Source: Acaryochloris sp. CRU_2_0 (lineage in GTDB: Bacteria; Cyanobacteriota; Cyanobacteriia; Thermosynechococcales; Thermosynechococcaceae). From it: a DNA stretch of 35,947 nt. Below are positions 8,356 through 17,390 of the stretch, one piece after another. Made by a program: the position numbers and the translations under genes. The DNA lies in contig JAAUOM010000037.1 in NCBI GenBank assembly GCA_012034865.1, forward strand, positions 1-35,947, in the 5' to 3' direction. The notes under the pieces were generated by a model. That model was not told the DNA's origin. It did no database searches and saw only the letters and a list, made by a program, of their open reading frames with translations. Every line of letters starts with the position of its first letter. Position 1 is the stretch's first letter.

Positions 8356-9627
8356 ATGTATAAACGATTTATCCGGAACAGATTATTTCGGTCTAACACA
8401 ACTATAAAGGGGTTTACCCTACCTGAGCTTCTGGTTGCTGCCGCTATTAGTCTGGGGGTTGTGGCTCTCGGTGGATTTGGTTTGGTTTCCATCCTAACGT
8501 CCAGTCAGGCTGCCAATGCCCAAAACGAAAGAAGGACAGAGCTTAACCGCTCCTTAGACTTTATTGCCACAGAGGTACGCCACGCAGAAAGCCTTGTCAA
8601 AGAAGTTGCCACCGAAACCCTACCTAGTGCCTTCACCACCTCACGACCCGCAGATGCCCAGCCTGTGCTGATACTGAAACTCCCAACGAGCAGCACCCCC
8701 ATCATTTATTATGTGACCTCCCCATCCGATAACACTTGGCTCGGCCCAAAAGTCGTTTATCGTTGGGGACCCCGCTTTGAAGAAAATGGCAGCTATCAAG
8801 ATGCCAATACCCCTAGCAATTGGCTCCATGAACCCCTCATTGATCGTATTGAAGACACAGGAGTGCTACCCACCTGCCGTCCTGAATGGACGGGGAATGG
8901 AACCCCTGGCTTTTTGGCTTGTGTGAATAACACTGGTAGTATGGCTGAGCTGCACCAAAATGGCAGAATCTTCAAGAATCTGGGTACCAACGAAATCTAC
9001 AAAGCCAATACAACCGTTTCGACTCGGTCTATGCATGCCAGTGTCTCAACCTTTACACCGCCAAATGGCAACACTTTTACCGTTGGTAGCGGCACTGTCA
9101 CCTTTGGTGCGGATGCCAGCATGACGATCCGTGTGATCGGGGGTCAGGTGAGCTGTGGACCAACCGGTCCGAGTATTCCCAGCAATGCAACGCTTAATTT
9201 TGTTTTACCCGATAGCACCACTGATCGCATCACCCTCAATCCAGGCTCAACCTACACCCGCACGGTCAATTCTGGGACAACCCTTACCGTTACCGGCAAT
9301 CTTCTGGATAATACGACCGACTCCTGTGGGGATACAACCAGGAGTTATCACTCGGCTGCCAATGATTGGAATACTTCTAACGCCAAGCAAGCGATCACCC
9401 TTTATAACGGGGATGCTGCACCTTCATTTCAACCCTATGGGGGGCAAAAATCGTTGATCTCTTTCTTGGAAGATGCAAATATTTTGGAGGACAATGTCCT
9501 CCAGCTTGCTGATAATCAAGTGGTGATGACCTTTGAGCTGGGGGTGGAGTATGATGCCAATTACACAACCTCATCCGCTTTCGATATGCAAGATGTCGTA
9601 GTAGAAGCAGACATTAGCCCCAGTTAA
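8356..9627 (+). CDS. Prepilin-type N-terminal cleavage/methylation domain protein (PilW-like)
   Basis: A 423-aa minor-pilin-like protein. The type III signal is visible: a basic leader, then KGFTLPELLVAAAISLG, where PilD would cut after Gly and methylate Phe, with Glu at +5, followed by a roughly 20-residue hydrophobic helix. The rest is a large extracytoplasmic, Ser/Thr/Asn-rich beta domain (TPPNGNTFTVGSGTVTFG and similar around residues 230-330) with a few Cys that may form disulfides. Much longer than major pilins (about 150 aa), so a minor pilin or pseudopilin is likely. Start set at ATG 8356; an upstream TTG at 8326 is in frame. No other pilus gene is adjacent. Its stop overlaps the convergent Rrf2 gene by 14 bases. 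Confidence 0.8.
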   Translation: MYKRFIRNRLFRSNTTIKGFTLPELLVAAAISLGVVALGGFGLVSILTSSQAANAQNERRTELNRSLDFIATEVRHAESLVKEVATETLPSAFTTSRPADAQPVLILKLPTSSTPIIYYVTSPSDNTWLGPKVVYRWGPRFEENGSYQDANTPSNWLHEPLIDRIEDTGVLPTCRPEWTGNGTPGFLACVNNTGSMAELHQNGRIFKNLGTNEIYKANTTVSTRSMHASVSTFTPPNGNTFTVGSGTVTFGADASMTIRVIGGQVSCGPTGPSIPSNATLNFVLPDSTTDRITLNPGSTYTRTVNSGTTLTVTGNLLDNTTDSCGDTTRSYHSAANDWNTSNAKQAITLYNGDAAPSFQPYGGQKSLISFLEDANILEDNVLQLADNQVVMTFELGVEYDANYTTSSAFDMQDVVVEADISPS

Positions 9628-10123
9628 AGCCTAATGATGGTTTGAACCTGCCTAAATTCAGTGCCATTCTAGACCACAAACTAGTCTCAGCGCCTTGGGT
9701 AGCCTGCCAACTGCGTGCATCGAAATAAAGATCTTCTAAGGAGATGTTGTACAAAGACTCTTGCAGTTTTTGATGCAAGCGTTTCCACAGGGTTAAGGTA
9801 ACCCAGTCTGCTGCTGGTTGATTGCTGGTAGGTGTCTCAGCCCAGGGTTCAATGGTTTCGCCCACAGCTTCTAAAATTTGCCCTAGGGAAATGTGTACCG
9901 GCGAACGGGCTAATTGGTATCCGCCCTTCGAGCCACGAAGGGAGCGGACTAATCCAGCTTGGCGCATCTCAATGAGGAGTTTTTCTAAGTAGGGAGCAGG
10001 TAAAGCTTGCCGCTCAGCAATGGTATTCACTGAAGCTGGTCCATAGTCTGGCTGCAAACTTAAATCTAGCAACGCCTTAACACTGTAATGACCCCGAGTG
10101 GTTAACTTCACCTTCACCCCCAT
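9614..10123 (-). CDS. Rrf2-family transcriptional regulator without cysteines
   Basis: A 169-aa winged-helix repressor of the Rrf2/IscR type: KLTTRGHYSVKALLDLSLQP at the N-terminus, the recognition region APYLEKLLIEMRQAGLVRSL, then the family hallmark RGSKGGYQLAR (wing). IscR and NsrR use three cysteines after about residue 90 to hold an Fe-S cluster; here that stretch reads TIEPWAETPTSNQPAADWVT and the whole protein has no cysteine. Cluster sensing as in IscR is therefore not possible. It is divergent from pyk with 143 bases between starts and may regulate itself. Target unknown. Confidence 0.88.
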   Translation of the reverse strand: MGVKVKLTTRGHYSVKALLDLSLQPDYGPASVNTIAERQALPAPYLEKLLIEMRQAGLVRSLRGSKGGYQLARSPVHISLGQILEAVGETIEPWAETPTSNQPAADWVTLTLWKRLHQKLQESLYNISLEDLYFDARSWQATQGAETSLWSRMALNLGRFKPSLGFNWG

Positions 10124-10161
10124 CCTGTAGGAATAACCTATCCGTATTCTCCCTCATCAAT

Positions 10162-10193
10162 CTAGACAAATATTCGCTTGGCGTAACGTCTAG
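10162..10193. repeat. Inverted repeat in the rrf2-pyk divergent intergenic region
   Basis: CTAGAC (10162-10167) and GTCTAG (10188-10193) form a perfect 6-bp dyad separated by 20 bases, between the divergent Rrf2-type regulator and pyk starts. This position would suit an operator, but the half-sites are short and could be chance. No other copy was noticed. Confidence 0.25.
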
Positions 10194-10266
10194 GCCTAAA
10201 CTGTTAAATTGATGGTCAAACCCCTTGCTTATTTATCTTACCGCCTAGCCTTTTGCGAGTGAATAC

Positions 10267-12042
10267 ATGTCTTTGTCTGACGCCTTTCGTCGTACCAAAA
10301 TTGTGGCCACAGTAGGTCCTGCGATCGCTCATCCAGACATACTGCGAGCGGTGATCAAAGCAGGTGCGACAACCTTACGGTTGAATTTTTCCCACGGCAC
10401 CCACGACGACCACCTCCGTTCCATTCGACTAATTCGACATCTCTCTTACGAACTCAATCAGCCCGTTGCTATCCTCCAGGATTTACAGGGGCCAAAAATT
10501 CGCTTAGGTCAATTTGCAGACGGATCTATCACCCTGAAAAAAGGTGATCCCTTCGCCCTCACCAGCCAATCCATCCCAGGGTCACAAACCAGCAGCAGGG
10601 TAACCTACGACAAGTTGGTGGAAGAAGTCGCTGTGGGGGCAACCATCTTACTAGATGATGGCCGCATCGAAATGACCGTTGAGGCAGTTGATCGAGAAGC
10701 GCAGACCCTACATTGTCGTGTTGTTGTTGGCGGCAAGCTTTCCGATTCTAAAGGGGTCAATTTCCCTGACGTCTATTTATCGGTAAAGGCACTCACAGAT
10801 AAAGATCGCGAAGACCTGGTATTTGGTCTCACCCACGGTGTTGATTGGGTGGCGCTGAGTTTTGTCCGTAACCCCCAAGATGTCATTGAGATTAAAGAAA
10901 TTATTGCCAAGGCAGGTAAATCGACCCCAGTGATCGCCAAAATTGAAAAACATGAAGCCATCACCCAAATGGAAGAGATTTTGAGCCTCTGTGATGGGGT
11001 GATGATTGCCCGTGGCGATCTGGGGGTAGAACTACCCGCTGAAGAGGTACCCATTTTGCAAAAACGGTTGATTGCCACGGCTAATCGCCTGGGGATTCCT
11101 GTCATTACGGCCACACAAATGCTAGATAGCATGGCTCACTCTCCTCGACCAACCCGTGCAGAAGTCTCTGATGTGGCCAATGCCATTTTAGATGGCACTG
11201 ATGCGGTGATGCTCTCCAATGAAACGGCTGTCGGTCACTATCCGGTCGAAGCGGTAGCCATGATGGCCAAGATTGCCGAATGCATTGATCGCGAACGCAT
11301 TACCCAAGACTATATGCCCTTAGATGATTCCGAAACAGCCATTCCCAATGCCATTAGTCAAGCCGTGGGCCATATTGCGGCCCAACTCAAGGCTAAAGCC
11401 ATTCTGACTTTGACCAAAACTGGCGCAACGGGGCGAAATGTCTCCAAATATCGACCCCATATTCCGATTTTAGCCGTGACACCCCATGTAGAAGTTGCGC
11501 GCCAATTACAGATGGTTTGGGGTATACAGCCGTTACTAGTGCTTAACCTCCCCTCTATTGATGAGACCCTCCAAGCCTCCCTTAACATAGCCCAAGAAAA
11601 GGGGCTCGTTGAAGAAGGAGATTTGGTCGTGATCACCGCCGGAACATTGCAAGGCGTCGCTGGCTCAACGGATTTCATTAAAGTGGAAATTGTCACCGCT
11701 GTCATGGGTCAAGGCAGGGGGATTGGCCAGGGCTTGGTGAGCGGCCTAGCCCGTGTGACGACAACCACCAGCAGCATTAGTGGGTTTAATCATGGAGAAA
11801 TTTTAGTGGCCACCGAAACGGACGCCCGTTATGTAGATGCCATCCGTAAGGCCGCAGGTATTATTACTGAAGTCGGCGGAATGAACAGCCACGCTGCTGT
11901 TTTGGGTTTACACTTACGAATTCCAGTGATTGTGGGGGTCAAAAATGCCACCCGCATGATTCGAGACGGCACCCACCTCACCTTAGACGTCAAAAAAGGG
12001 CTAGTTTATTCCGGCACTAAGATCTCAGGCAAAGGCTATTAA
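10267..12042 (+). CDS. pyk: Pyruvate kinase with C-terminal PEP-utiliser (phosphohistidine-type) domain
   Basis: Transfers phosphate from PEP to ADP to make ATP and pyruvate, the last step of glycolysis. The N-terminal TIM barrel and B domain show TKIVATVGPA, LRLNFSHGTHDDH, LQDLQGPKIRLG, VIAKIEKHEAI (catalytic Lys), MIARGDLGVE and ITATQMLDSM. The allosteric C domain follows (TLTKTGATGRNVSKYRP). The 591-aa length exceeds the 470-aa core because an extra mobile domain is attached, with GGMNSHAAVLG (His542), the motif that carries phosphohistidine in PPDK and PEP synthase. Such long pyruvate kinases occur in Bacillus and cyanobacteria; the extra His is usually thought not to be needed for catalysis. 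First of three closely spaced same-strand genes. Confidence 0.96.
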   Translation: MSLSDAFRRTKIVATVGPAIAHPDILRAVIKAGATTLRLNFSHGTHDDHLRSIRLIRHLSYELNQPVAILQDLQGPKIRLGQFADGSITLKKGDPFALTSQSIPGSQTSSRVTYDKLVEEVAVGATILLDDGRIEMTVEAVDREAQTLHCRVVVGGKLSDSKGVNFPDVYLSVKALTDKDREDLVFGLTHGVDWVALSFVRNPQDVIEIKEIIAKAGKSTPVIAKIEKHEAITQMEEILSLCDGVMIARGDLGVELPAEEVPILQKRLIATANRLGIPVITATQMLDSMAHSPRPTRAEVSDVANAILDGTDAVMLSNETAVGHYPVEAVAMMAKIAECIDRERITQDYMPLDDSETAIPNAISQAVGHIAAQLKAKAILTLTKTGATGRNVSKYRPHIPILAVTPHVEVARQLQMVWGIQPLLVLNLPSIDETLQASLNIAQEKGLVEEGDLVVITAGTLQGVAGSTDFIKVEIVTAVMGQGRGIGQGLVSGLARVTTTTSSISGFNHGEILVATETDARYVDAIRKAAGIITEVGGMNSHAAVLGLHLRIPVIVGVKNATRMIRDGTHLTLDVKKGLVYSGTKISGKGY

Positions 12043-12063
12043 AATTGCAAAAGATAAAATGCC

Positions 12064-12447
12064 ATGAACACCATTTTTAGCGCTCAAACTGCTATCAACG
12101 ATAAACTCTCTCAACGCTTTATTGCCCTGGATCCGGGTGGCTACTTTTTGATTTATTTAGATCGAGAGGCGCAGTGTATTTGTATGGATCATTATGCCAA
12201 TGACATTGACGACAGAGGGCTAGCCGTGGATCCAGACACTGGTGAACCCATTGCTTGCCGTGGCAAGGTAGAGCGCCAACCAGATGCCCAATTTCGAGCC
12301 AAAACGGCGAAGGAGCTGTGTATTGAAATCTTTGAAAAACCAGAAATTTGTCTGGTGACTAAGCTGGATCACGCTGCCTATTTAGGTCGAGAGTTGATTC
12401 GTGCAGAAATTGCCTTAGCTCAAGGACAGGAGTATATTCAAGATTGA
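12064..12447 (+). CDS. DUF4346 family protein
   Basis: A 127-aa protein of a conserved, largely cyanobacterial family: RFIALDPGGYFLIYLDREAQ, then DIDDRGLAVDPDTGEPI, TAKELCIEIFE, TKLDHAAYLGRELIRAEIAL, ending in GQEYIQD. The function is not known; homologous stretches occur attached to tetrahydromethanopterin- and thymidylate-related proteins in other organisms, but I would not transfer a role. Starts 21 bases after pyk and ends 10 bases before the phosphoesterase, so the three are probably co-transcribed. Confidence 0.8.
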   Translation: MNTIFSAQTAINDKLSQRFIALDPGGYFLIYLDREAQCICMDHYANDIDDRGLAVDPDTGEPIACRGKVERQPDAQFRAKTAKELCIEIFEKPEICLVTKLDHAAYLGRELIRAEIALAQGQEYIQD

Positions 12448-12457
12448 TATCGTTAAG

Positions 12458-13488
12458 ATGAATATGCAGCCCTCACGGCCAGCTTCAGACGGGAGAAGAG
12501 GATTGACTGCGCAACCCGCCCCCAATTCAGTCCCTCAGACCCTGCTTATTGCCGTTGTTGGGGATATTCATGATGCTTGGGATCAACAGGATTCCTTAGC
12601 CCTAAAAGCCCTAGGGGTGGATTTAGTCCTGTTTGTCGGTGATTTTGGTAACGAAGCCGTTGAGCTTGTGCGAGCTGTGTCTAGGTTGGATTTGCCCTAT
12701 GCTGCTGCATTTGGCAACCATGATGCCTGGTATACAGCTACCCCTTGGGGCACTAAACATTGCCCTTATGATCGCAGCCAAGAAGATCGGGTGAGGCAAC
12801 AATTGAACCTGTTAGGGGAAGCCCATGTGGGGTATTCCCATCGTACCTTTTCCCATTTAAACCTCAGTGTGGTGGGGGGGCGGCCCTTTAGCTGGGGGGG
12901 GCCTGAGTGGCGCTGTGCTCAGTTTTATCAGGAGCGCTTTGGCGTCGGTGGTTTTGCCGAATCTACGGCTCGGATCACAGCAGCGGCGACGGCGGCCCCG
13001 GCGCAGACTATTCTTTTCTTAGGGCATAACGGGCCGACGGGCTTAGGAGAGCAAGCAGAAGATCCCTGTGGCAAGGACTGGCAGCCCCTCGGTGGAGATT
13101 TTGGAGATTGGGATTTACGGGCTGCGATCGCAGCACCCAAGCCGCAGGCAAGCAGATTCCCCTTGTTGCTTTTGGTCATATGCATCATACCCTTCGCCAC
13201 ACCAAAAAGGTGCAGCGGCAACGGCTCTGTGTCGATACAGCCGGAACGGTTTATTTGAATGCCGCCTGTGTTCCTCGGATTGTCAAAACCAACCAAGGGC
13301 TGCGTCGGAATTTTTCCCTCGTCACCCTGCAAGATCAGCAAGTTACAGAAGTAAAACTGGTGTGGTTAGACGAAACCTTCACCATTGTCACCGACCCATC
13401 CGAGCGGGTTGCAACTTCTGAAACCCTCTACACCAAATCAGCCAACGATCTTACTGCCCCAGCCCATTACACCCCTTCCGTTTTTTAG
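12458..13488 (+). CDS. TIGR04168-type metallophosphoesterase, split by a one-base shift
   Basis: Calcineurin-like phosphoesterase of the cyanobacterial/plant TIGR04168 group. Frame 1 carries most metal-ligand motifs in order: VVGDIHDAW (DxH), VLFVGDFGN (GDxx), AAFGNHDAW (GNHD) and LFLGHNGPTG (GHxGP). The last ligand motif, VAFGHMHHTLRH (GHxH), lies in the next frame. The switch is near 13133-13137: AAIA then TQAAGKQIPLVA would be continuous if one more base (for example an A in GCAGCAACC) were present. As written, frame 1 runs to 13258 with an unrelated tail and lacks one metal ligand, so the product would be inactive. No slippery heptamer is present, so this is a base-calling gap or a true pseudogene. 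ATG start at 12458. Confidence 0.85.
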
Positions 13489-13518
13489 AGTTTAGATCTT
13501 TACTCCTCTTCTGTCACT

Positions 13519-13743
13519 CTAGGCAGAGGAAAACAAAGATAGTGAATTCAATTGATGCACAACTGGACAAATGAATTGATTCATGTTGCCGATAAGCTGC
13601 TCAAAACCTTTGTTTAATGAGGGGATAGGGTAAACTTCTAACCAGCGATTGAGCCAGTTAAACCCACATTCAGCAGTCATGTGGATTGTCAACCACTCGT
13701 TTTGAGAACGACCTTCGACAATGCAAAAAGCATTATCGCAACA
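13519..13743 (-). pseudogene. Open frame without start: fragment of an unrecognised gene
   Basis: On the minus strand a 74-codon frame runs from just after two stops at 13744-13749 to TAG at 13519. It reads like real protein (CIVEGRSQNEWLTIHMTAEC, then GFNWLNRWLEVYPIPSLNKG, ending FICPVVHQLNSLSLFSSA) but has no plausible start before an internal Met about a third of the way along. I do not recognise the family; a broken mobile-element or accessory gene is possible. It fills most of the 297-base gap between the phosphoesterase and the DUF29 gene. Confidence 0.3.
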
Positions 13744-13785
13744 TCATTAGCTTGATATAATAAGAACCTCGGTTGGAATAAGCTG

Positions 13786-14289
13786 ATGCACATACCCAAA
13801 ACAAACTCAGAGACAGCAAAACACCCTATATCTGCACTCAATCTTTACGAAGCTGACTTCTACGCTTGGACACAGGAACAGGTAATGCTTCTCCGTAGCC
13901 AACAATTGAGTCGGGTTGACTTGCCAAATCTAATTGAGGAGATTGAATCTTTGGGTAAGCAACAGCGCCAAGAACTGCGTAACCGCTTGAGTGTGCTGGT
14001 TGGGCAGTTGCTAAAATGGCACTATCAACCCCAACATCGTAGCCGGAGCTGGTTAGCGACCCTTCGCATCCAACGATTGGATATCACTGAACTACTTGAA
14101 GATAATCCCAGCTTAAAACCATACATCGAAAAGGCACTTGATAAGGCATATCTTAAAGGAATTGAACTAGCGGTTGGAGAAACTAACTTACCACATCGTG
14201 CTTTTCCAACGAGATGCCCTTACACCTTGCTAGAGATATTGGATAGTCACTTTTACCCTGGTGAACCGAGTGAATTGGTAGAAGAATAA
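13786..14289 (+). CDS. DUF29 family protein
   Basis: A 167-aa protein of the DUF29 family, abundant in cyanobacteria: LYEADFYAWTQEQVMLLRSQ, then VDLPNLIEEIESLGKQQRQE, LSVLVGQLLKWHYQPQHRS, SWLATLRIQRLDI and LEDNPSLKPYIEKALDKAY, in the expected order. The fold is all-helical; biochemical function is unknown. Genes of this family occur in many paralogous copies, often near mobile or toxin-antitoxin genes. ATG start at 13786; the first 18 residues are less conserved. Convergent with ppsA, 38 bases between ends. Confidence 0.85.
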   Translation: MHIPKTNSETAKHPISALNLYEADFYAWTQEQVMLLRSQQLSRVDLPNLIEEIESLGKQQRQELRNRLSVLVGQLLKWHYQPQHRSRSWLATLRIQRLDITELLEDNPSLKPYIEKALDKAYLKGIELAVGETNLPHRAFPTRCPYTLLEILDSHFYPGEPSELVEE

Positions 14290-14327
14290 TCCTAGTTCCA
14301 CATTGAAAGTAAAACACTGCCGACAGC

Positions 14328-16841
14328 CTAGCCTGATCGGCGTTGAGATTCAACCTGGGCGATCGCCAATCGCGTTTTCAACACAGCATCGGGATTGAGG
14401 CTGATCGAATCGATCCCTTGCTCAACCAAGAACTCAGCAAATTCAGGATAGTCACTGGGGGCTTGGCCGCAGATGCCAATTTTGCATCCCTTGGCTTTGG
14501 CAACCCCAATCACCTGCTGCACCATAGCCTTGACGGCATCGTTGCGCTCATCAAAGAGATGAGCAACCAAGCCAGAATCGCGATCGAGCCCCAGGGTAAG
14601 CTGAGTCAAGTCGTTGGAGCCGATGGAGAACCCATCAAACACCTCGGCAAATTGCTCCGCCAAAATCACGTTACTGGGCACCTCGCACATCACATACACT
14701 TGCAGATCATTTTCGCCCCGTTTCAGTCCATGCTTCGCCATTTCATCAAGGACGTGCTGACCCTCTGCGGGCGTGCGACAGAAGGGAATCATGGGAATCA
14801 CATTCCGTAACCCCATATCATCGCGAACCCGTTTGAGGGCTTGACATTCTAAGGCATAGGCATCGCAGTAGTTGGGGTCGTAGTAACGAGAAGCCCCTCG
14901 CCAACCGAGCATGGGATTTTCTTCCGTGGGCTCGAATTGCCGTCCCCCCAATAAGTTGGCATATTCATTGCTCTTGAAGTCGGACATACGCACCACCACT
15001 GGATTGGGGTAAAAGGCAGCAGCAATCATGCCCACACCCTCAGCCAGTTTGTCTACAAAGAAGTCTGGCTTATAGGCATAGTGGGCTGTGAGTTCAGCAA
15101 TGCTGCGTTTGGCGTCCACATCGGTTAACTCGTCATACTTCAATAACGCCAAAGGATGGGTCTTAATTTGATTGGCAATAATGAACTCTAAGCGAGCCAG
15201 CCCGACACCATCGCAGGGAATAGCTGCTAATCCGAACGCTTCATCGGGGTTCCCCACATTCATGAGGATTTGGGTGCGGGTGCGAGGCAGCTCATCCAAG
15301 GCCGTCTCTTCTAGGGCAAAAGGTACGAGTCCTGGGTACACCTGACCCGTTTCTCCTTCAGCACAGGAAATGGTTACCTCTTCACCCGTTTGCAGGATCT
15401 CTGTGGCATGACCACAGCCAACAATGGCCGGAATTCCCATTTCACGGGCAATAATCGCAGCGTGACAGGTGCGTCCCCCCTGGTTGGTGACAATGGCGCT
15501 GGCCTTTTTCATGATCGGTTCCCAGTCTGGATCCGTGCGATTTGTCACCAAGACTTCTCCAGCCTGAAACTCAGTAATACTGTGAACAGAAGCAATGACT
15601 CGTGCTTTGCCTTGACCGATGCGATCGCCCACCGCTCGACCCCCAATTAGAGGTGTTGGTAGCATATCCGCCGTCAGTCGATAGGACAACAGGCGGTTAG
15701 CAGCTTTTTGGGATTGAACCGTTTCTGGACGAGCTTGAACAATAAATAATTCTCCGGTTTGTCCATCCTGGGCCCACTCAATATCCATAGGTGAGTCCAC
15801 TCCGCGAACCTGAGAATAGTGATCCTCGATCAGACAAGCCCAGCGAGCCAGGGTGAGAATTTCTGGATCATTGATGGCAAATCGAGCCCGGTCAGCATCG
15901 TTAACGGAGATGTTTTTGGTGAGCTTACTTCCGCCCACATCATAAATCATCTTAATTTCTTTACTGCCCAGCCGCTTCCCTAAAATTGGCCGAAAGCCTT
16001 CTTGGAGTGTGGGTTTAAAGACCAGGAATTCGTCAGGGTTGACGGCACCTTGGACGACATTTTCACCTAATCCATAGGCTGCCGTAATCAGGGCTGCATT
16101 TTTAAATCCGGTTTCGGTGTCAATGGAAAACATAACGCCAGAGGTGGCCAAGTCTGAGCGCACCATTTTTTGCACCCCTACCGACAAAGCCACTTGGAAA
16201 TGATCAAAGCCTTTGAGGGTGCGGTAGGAAATGGCACGGTCTGTGAAGATCGAAGCAAAGCACTTGTGGCAGGACTCTAGCACCTGTTTAACGCCGTGGA
16301 CATTCAGATAGGTTTCCTGTTGCCCAGCAAAACTGGCATCGGGGAGATCTTCTGCCGTAGCACTAGAGCGCACTGCGACATCAAGGTTGTAGTGGTAGGT
16401 CTGTTGTTGATCTGGAGAAGAGAGATGGCCGCTCTGTTTGGCCTCAGTCCCTACGCCATATTGTTCACAGAGCTGGTAGTAGGTCGTGGAAATGGCCAAT
16501 TCTAAATCCTTGGGGAAGGGGGTGTGCAGAATTAGCGATCGCGCCTGTCGACCTCGCTGGCGCAAATTATCGACATCCTCCACATCTAGATCCGCAAAAA
16601 TCTCGCGCAACTGCGACTCAATCCCAGCTTGGGTAATGAAATGGCGGTAGGCATAGGCAGTGGTGGCAAAACCATTGGGTACATTCACTCCTAAAGGAGT
16701 CAAGTGTTGAATCATCTCGCCTAAGGACGCATTCTTACCCCCCACGAGGGGAATATCAGCAATACCCACTTGATCAAACCCTAGGATCAGCGCTTGATCT
16801 CTGCTAGTTTCAGGGATAGAACGGGTTGTAAAGCTAATCAT
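14328..16841 (-). CDS. ppsA: Phosphoenolpyruvate synthase
   Basis: Makes PEP from pyruvate and ATP (giving AMP and Pi), the gluconeogenic counterpart of pyruvate kinase. 837 aa, a little longer than the usual 790-800. Domains in order: ATP-grasp N-terminal domain (VGGKNASLGEMI; RSSATAEDLPDASFAGQQET), the swivelling phosphohistidine domain (GGRTCHAAIIAREMGIPAIV, His460), and the C-terminal PEP/pyruvate TIM barrel (GVGLARLEFI, MLGWRGASRYY, VMCEVPSNVILAEQF, FSIGSNDLTQLTLGLDRDS, KIGICGQAPSD with the catalytic Cys). All key residues are present. An insert near residues 145-160 (EAKQSGHLSSPDQQQTYHYN) explains part of the extra length. ATG start at 16841; about 2.3 kb from pyk and on the opposite strand. 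Confidence 0.96.
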   Translation of the reverse strand: MISFTTRSIPETSRDQALILGFDQVGIADIPLVGGKNASLGEMIQHLTPLGVNVPNGFATTAYAYRHFITQAGIESQLREIFADLDVEDVDNLRQRGRQARSLILHTPFPKDLELAISTTYYQLCEQYGVGTEAKQSGHLSSPDQQQTYHYNLDVAVRSSATAEDLPDASFAGQQETYLNVHGVKQVLESCHKCFASIFTDRAISYRTLKGFDHFQVALSVGVQKMVRSDLATSGVMFSIDTETGFKNAALITAAYGLGENVVQGAVNPDEFLVFKPTLQEGFRPILGKRLGSKEIKMIYDVGGSKLTKNISVNDADRARFAINDPEILTLARWACLIEDHYSQVRGVDSPMDIEWAQDGQTGELFIVQARPETVQSQKAANRLLSYRLTADMLPTPLIGGRAVGDRIGQGKARVIASVHSITEFQAGEVLVTNRTDPDWEPIMKKASAIVTNQGGRTCHAAIIAREMGIPAIVGCGHATEILQTGEEVTISCAEGETGQVYPGLVPFALEETALDELPRTRTQILMNVGNPDEAFGLAAIPCDGVGLARLEFIIANQIKTHPLALLKYDELTDVDAKRSIAELTAHYAYKPDFFVDKLAEGVGMIAAAFYPNPVVVRMSDFKSNEYANLLGGRQFEPTEENPMLGWRGASRYYDPNYCDAYALECQALKRVRDDMGLRNVIPMIPFCRTPAEGQHVLDEMAKHGLKRGENDLQVYVMCEVPSNVILAEQFAEVFDGFSIGSNDLTQLTLGLDRDSGLVAHLFDERNDAVKAMVQQVIGVAKAKGCKIGICGQAPSDYPEFAEFLVEQGIDSISLNPDAVLKTRLAIAQVESQRRSG

Positions 16842-17390
16842 CTTTCTTCAGTTATGACAGGGTAAAGAATATAAATCGCAGAGAAAATAAAGAAGGAATA
16901 AAAAACTTTTAGTGGAATTAAAAAAGGTGTTTTTTAGCGATGAAATAAATCCATAAAACTCATCAAAGCTATAAAGGATAATTTATGTAACTCTATTCAA
17001 TTATATCAACAACAATATTGCCAATAAAACACATAACCTAAAATGAATCTTTTCTTAATTAACAACCTATGCCTTCATAAACTCTCTTCCAAAAAACAAT
17101 ATATTTGTTGTTTAGTAGCATTAGCCACTCGTTGTGCCAATGCTAACAGAATTTTGTATCCACTTAATTTCTGGTGCGGATAAAGTTGTAATTTAGCTAC
17201 TATTAAGATGGTCAGAATAGAGACTAAAATTACAATCATATCGAATGATTTCAGGATGACAAAATCATATCGAATGACTCTTGTTTCAGGAGCTGTATGC
17301 AGAAGATGGCGGTGGTCATCCGGCATATCGTAAGATATCAGAGTGCTATCAAGCCACTGCAATTTCTAGTGGGAAGTATAAAGGCTTTAG
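16842..17390. other. AT-rich intergenic region with gene debris
   Basis: About 550 bases upstream of ppsA. The first 230 are very AT-rich and carry no gene; the ppsA promoter should lie here. A minus-strand frame (17075 to 17362, ending LALAQRVANATKQQIYCFLE) and a plus-strand frame (17281 to 17403, with AEDGGGHPAYRKISECYQAT) look partly protein-like, but neither matches a family I recognise. A 15-base direct repeat (AATCATATCGAATGA) stands at 17234-17248 and 17263-17277. Together with the Crp-type remnant next to it, this looks like eroded genes. Confidence 0.4.

Noticed and set aside
12928-13341. 137-codon antisense frame in the phosphoesterase gene
   Set aside because: Shadow of a strongly conserved coding strand; spans the frameshift only by chance.
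17234-17277. 15-base direct repeat as a CRISPR or att site
   Set aside because: Two copies, 14 bases apart, no integrase or tRNA 3' end match.
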